Assembly: GCA_946187475.1 (NCBI GenBank)
Contig: CAMHRJ010000066.1
Coordinates: 1-9,260, forward strand
Length of the DNA: 9,260 bases
Direction of reading: 5' to 3'
Source: an uncultured Clostridia bacterium
GTDB taxonomy: Bacteria; Bacillota; Clostridia; Oscillospirales; Oscillospiraceae
The notes beneath the pieces were generated by a model that did not search any database, was not told the origin of the DNA, and saw only the letters and a program-made list of their open reading frames with translations. Position 1 is the first letter of the stretch. Each line of letters begins with the position of its first letter. Below, in pieces: positions 6,526 through 9,260 of the stretch. The position numbers were made by a program, and so were the translations under genes.

Positions 6526-7511
6526 GGCGTCCTTCCTGTCAACTCGATGGGATCCACCAGATCGAGACTCCTGCCGATGGATGCCCGGACGGTGATGGTC
6601 ACGCTGCCGCTGCCCACGACGAAGAGGTCTGCGCCCAGAGTCTGGCTCTGGAGGACGACATTTCGTGTCTGACGCAGAACCTCGGCGCAGAGCTCTCGCT
6701 CCAGCGCACGGCGGACTGCCGGGTCAGAGAGGTTCACGCCGGCGGCGTTCTCCGTGAGGGTTGCTTTCATCGTAAGGCAGACGCTGCCCTCGGAGAGGTC
6801 CCGGCGGCATCGGTCGATGGTAATGGTGGCACCGGAAGGCAGCAGCACGTCCTCCTGCCCGCCCAGTCCCAGCAGGAGATTCACCGCTGGCGCATCCGTC
6901 TGCTCAATCCAGCCAACACAATGGCCATCCTTCAATATGCCGTAGCCGGCCTCGCGGAGGGTGTTGTCCCGGAGCTCCGCAGCCGCAGCCAGCGCGCAGC
7001 CATCGGCGGAGAGACTGCGCAGCACTTCGCCGCAGGTGAAGACGTGGCCCACCCCGTGGCGGGCCATGTCCTCTTTCAGGGCGGAAAGAATGGCGGTGAC
7101 GTCTGTTTCCCTGCCGCCCAGCTGCAACGCCTCGGCGGCGGAGGCGTTTTTCAGCAGAAGCACCGGGGTGCGCAGGCGCATGTCGGAGCTCCGGGCCACG
7201 AAGTCCAGGGCCGCCGGGATGTCTGCCCCGGGGCCCAGCAGCAGGAATTTCGTGTGGGCGTAAAAGAGCCCGGCGCTGCCGGTTTTCTGCTCCATGGCGT
7301 CCATGGCCAGGCGGATAGAACCGCCGGAGGCGGTCTCCCGCAGCTCCGGCGCGGAGGCGCAGATGCTTAGTGCTGCGCCGGCGTCGTCGGGGTCCAGACC
7401 CACAGTCTCCACCTGCACCAGCTCATCGATGGGCCGGGCCTCGGCCCAGACCCTGCCGCAGCCGGAGAGCAGCAGCGCTGCAATGAGGATCATCAGGATT
7501 AGTTTTTGCAT
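6522..7511 (-). CDS. GerAC-type spore germinant receptor lipoprotein subunit C
   Basis: Lipoprotein subunit C of the germinant receptor (329 aa). The N-terminus MQKLILMILIAALLLSGC is a lipoprotein signal peptide with lipobox LSGC at 15-18; Cys 18 would be lipidated, anchoring the protein on the outer face of the spore inner membrane. The following PIDELVQVETVGLD resembles the family's opening, where a short Glu-Leu motif precedes a strand ending in Gly-Leu-Asp. The C-terminal half (about 185-320) has the GerAC-like pattern, with RALERELCAEVLRQTRNV near 265-282. It is shorter than the usual 360-400 residues and quite diverged; the call rests on the lipobox, the fold pattern and position between A and B subunits. 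ATG 7511 has a modest site (AAAGGCGG). The gap to the upstream subunit A gene is 203 bp and contains an inverted repeat. Confidence 0.88.
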   Translation of the reverse strand: MQKLILMILIAALLLSGCGRVWAEARPIDELVQVETVGLDPDDAGAALSICASAPELRETASGGSIRLAMDAMEQKTGSAGLFYAHTKFLLLGPGADIPAALDFVARSSDMRLRTPVLLLKNASAAEALQLGGRETDVTAILSALKEDMARHGVGHVFTCGEVLRSLSADGCALAAAAELRDNTLREAGYGILKDGHCVGWIEQTDAPAVNLLLGLGGQEDVLLPSGATITIDRCRRDLSEGSVCLTMKATLTENAAGVNLSDPAVRRALERELCAEVLRQTRNVVLQSQTLGADLFVVGSGSVTITVRASIGRSLDLVDPIELTGRTP

Positions 7512-7567
7512 AGCTGTGCCGCCTTTGTTGTAAATGTGAATTGATATTTAACGGTTGCACCGAAATA

Positions 7568-7689
7568 GAATTTGTAGGGGAGGGGCTTGCCCCTCCCGCC
7601 GACGAATGCCTGTGTACACGGGAGGGGCAAGCCCCTCCCCTACGAGCACCATCGAAGTGCGGCGTATATCTAACGTTCCCGACAAATTC
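7568..7689. repeat. Nested inverted-repeat element inside the germination operon
   Basis: A perfect 25-bp inverted repeat occupies 7574-7598 and 7619-7643 around a 20-nt spacer. Each arm is itself palindromic: GGGAGGGGC, then TT, then GCCCTCCC-type complement. An additional 8-bp inverted repeat, GAATTTGT at 7568-7575 and ACAAATTC at 7682-7689, surrounds the structure, and GTGTACAC (7612-7619) lies in the spacer. It sits between subunit A and subunit C genes, where operons of this type are normally tightly packed. It looks like a small non-autonomous repeat inserted into the operon. It could attenuate transcription, although no T tract follows the hairpin directly. The remainder of 7512-7714 shows no gene. 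Confidence 0.85.
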
Positions 7690-7714
7690 AAATCTGAATC
7701 CTTCTCATTCCGCA

Positions 7715-9205
7715 CTACCGCTGCCTCCTTCGGTTGTGCTTTGCCAGATTCGGGTCCCGGAACTTGTACGCCCACTGGGGCTTGCGCAGCAGGGTCCGGA
7801 AGACCGCGCCGCCGTCGCTGTCCACGAAGGGGGAGAGATAGGCCACGCCCTCGCACTCCAGCGTGCAGAGATACCAGACCAGCGCCGCCAGTCCCGCCGT
7901 GATGCCGGGAATCCCCGCCAGGATCGCCAGCCCTACCAGCCCCAGCCGCAGGAATCGCAGCAGGGCGCTGAGTTCCTGGTTGGGGATGTTGTAGCCCGCG
8001 ATGCCGGCCATGGCCACAATGATGATGGCGATTGGGCTGGCCAGCTTCGCGCTGACGGCGGCTTCGCCCACCAGCAGCGCCCCGATGATGCTCACTGTCT
8101 GGCCCACCTGAGCCGGCAGCCGGAGTCCCGCCTCCTGCAGCAGCTCAAAGGAGATCAGAAGCAGCAGCATCACCGTCCCCGGGGAAAAGGGCACCGCCTG
8201 CTCCGACCGGACGATGCTCTCCAGCAGCCGGGCGGGCAGCATTTCCTGGTGCCAGGTGGCCGCCGCGGTGTAGAGGGCCGGCAGCGTCAGGGCCAGCAGC
8301 AGCGCCAGCCACCGCAGCAGCGTCAGCCCCGAGGCCAGCAGATGCTGGTCGGCCCGATCCTCCGGCGCCCGCATCAGCAGCGCCAGGGTCCCCGGCAGCA
8401 GAAACCCTACCGGCAGCCCGTCGCACAGCAGACCGATTCGGCCCTCCAGCAGCCCCGCCGCCAGCTTGTCCGGGCGCTCCGTGTGGGCCAGCTGCGGGAA
8501 GGGAGACCGCGGATGGTCGATGAGATAGGGCTCCAGGTCCCCGCTGCCCAGCACCCCGTCCAAATCGATGGAATCCAGTTTTCGCTGCAGGGTCTGCACC
8601 CGCGCCGGGTCCGCGATGCCTTCTATATATAATAGTGTGACTGTGGTGTGGGACTGCCGGCCCACGGTGGACTCCTTCAGCTTCAGCTTCGGCGTCTGCA
8701 CCCGCCGACGGACCAGGGCTGTGTTCACCCGCAGGGTTTCCACGAAGGCCGCCCGGGGGCCTTTGACGGATTTTTCGATGGCCGCCTCGGACACCTGCCG
8801 GGCCTGGGTGCTCTTCACCTCGAAGGTGGCGGCGGTCTGGATGGCCTCGAAGATCACCGCCGCGTGGCCGGCGGTGAGATCGGCCGCCAGATCCTCCAGA
8901 CGGGTGCGGGTCTGGATCGCCGCCCGCCAGACCGCGCCCTGCTGCACCAGCCGCAGGGCCTCACTGCCGGACTGCGCGCCGCTGAGCCGCCCCTGCTCCG
9001 TCAGCACGTCCTCGGACACGTCGCCCTCGGAAACCACCCCGTCCAGCCAGCAGACATAGACCTGAAAACTGGCGGTCAGGCCCACGCGCACGGGTCTCAG
9101 AATAAAATCATCGCAGTCGGAAAAAAGTTTTTGCACCGCTTCGGCGCTGATGGGCTCCGTCGCAGAAGGCGAGCCCTTGTCAAAGTTGTGAATGAGCGTA
9201 GACAT
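7715..9205 (-). CDS. GerAA-type spore germinant receptor subunit A
   Basis: Subunit A of the germinant receptor (496 aa from ATG 9205). Subunit A proteins have a large hydrophilic N-terminal domain and a C-terminal membrane domain, and oligomerize in the spore inner membrane, where they are proposed to form an ion channel. Here the soluble part is about 1-255. It contains KGPRAAFVETLRVNTALVRRR (from 148), matching the GPR.GFvEslr.NlaLiR.R family signature, then EGRIGLLCDGLPVGFLLPGT from 254. Membrane segments lie near 262-278, 295-316, 343-358, 368-385, 390-405 and 420-447. The EAGLRLPAQVGQTVSIIGALLVGEAAV run (359 onward) is highly typical. The C-terminal tail is basic (NRRRQR). A frame extension to a TTG at 9235 lacks a ribosome site; ATG 9205 has only a weak upstream purine run. 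First gene of the A-C-B operon. The promoter region is largely beyond the window edge. Confidence 0.94.
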   Translation of the reverse strand: MSTLIHNFDKGSPSATEPISAEAVQKLFSDCDDFILRPVRVGLTASFQVYVCWLDGVVSEGDVSEDVLTEQGRLSGAQSGSEALRLVQQGAVWRAAIQTRTRLEDLAADLTAGHAAVIFEAIQTAATFEVKSTQARQVSEAAIEKSVKGPRAAFVETLRVNTALVRRRVQTPKLKLKESTVGRQSHTTVTLLYIEGIADPARVQTLQRKLDSIDLDGVLGSGDLEPYLIDHPRSPFPQLAHTERPDKLAAGLLEGRIGLLCDGLPVGFLLPGTLALLMRAPEDRADQHLLASGLTLLRWLALLLALTLPALYTAAATWHQEMLPARLLESIVRSEQAVPFSPGTVMLLLLISFELLQEAGLRLPAQVGQTVSIIGALLVGEAAVSAKLASPIAIIIVAMAGIAGYNIPNQELSALLRFLRLGLVGLAILAGIPGITAGLAALVWYLCTLECEGVAYLSPFVDSDGGAVFRTLLRKPQWAYKFRDPNLAKHNRRRQR

Positions 9206-9260
9206 ATTGGGTAGTATCCCCGCTTCCAACCACAATATTTAGATTCCGAAAAATAATTTT

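Noticed and set aside
7548..7856. 102-residue minus-strand frame covering the ger repeat, with repeated GEGLAPP/REGQAPP-like peptides
   Set aside because: The peptide similarity simply reflects the DNA inverted repeat; the frame overlaps the end of gerAA out of frame and has no supported start.
7541..8632. 363-residue plus-strand frame across the ger intergenic repeat and gerAA
   Set aside because: Gln/Arg/Pro-rich composition, antisense to gerAA, no ribosome site; its start lies in the inverted repeat.
9212..9240. Possible sigma-G-like promoter for the ger operon (AAATA, 17 nt, GATACTA on the minus strand)
   Set aside because: Spacing fits and forespore sigma-G control is expected for ger operons, but transcription would begin at about the ATG itself, leaving no leader; the upstream DNA is cut by the window edge.

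Overview
The window looks like chromosomal DNA of a GC-rich, endospore-forming Clostridia member, most likely Oscillospiraceae-like (Oscillibacter/Flavonifractor/Lawsonibacter type). The reasons are strong GGAGG ribosome binding sites, a spore germinant-receptor operon, a Firmicutes-type ECF transporter module, GC-rich codons, and GC-rich composite hairpin repeats between genes. The family-level placement is inference. Eight genes can be supported. Seven are on the minus strand and one (the CBS protein) is on the plus strand.

Positions 1-2289 (minus) hold ecfA1-ecfA2-ecfT, the energizing module of an energy-coupling-factor vitamin/metal transporter. The two ATPases are complete and ecfT runs off the left edge. 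Spacing is 13 nt between ecfA1 and ecfA2, and ecfA2 and ecfT overlap by 7 nt, so this is one operon. No substrate-binding S component lies in the window. Upstream of ecfA1, positions 2303-2460 are filled with six consecutive perfect hairpins.

Positions 2483-3346 (minus; possibly starting at 3373) encode an RlmI/RlmK-like class I SAM-dependent methyltransferase with its own near-consensus sigma-A promoter. Positions 3497-4642 (minus) encode an M20D metallo-amidohydrolase with a promoter upstream and an intrinsic terminator downstream. Positions 4783-5214 (plus) encode a small two-CBS-domain protein, divergent from the amidohydrolase. Positions 5215-5469 lie between convergent genes and carry a 153-bp composite inverted repeat.

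Positions 5470-9205 (minus) are a gerAA-gerAC-gerAB-type germinant receptor operon: membrane subunit A, lipoprotein subunit C, then permease-like subunit B. Together they would form one receptor complex in the spore inner membrane that senses small nutrient germinants. Between the A and C genes lies a 203-bp gap holding a perfect 25-bp inverted repeat whose arms are themselves palindromic.

I did not find a convincing new multi-gene system. All coding regions belong to known families. The least explained material is the three non-coding repeat structures at 2303-2460, 5265-5417 and 7568-7689.
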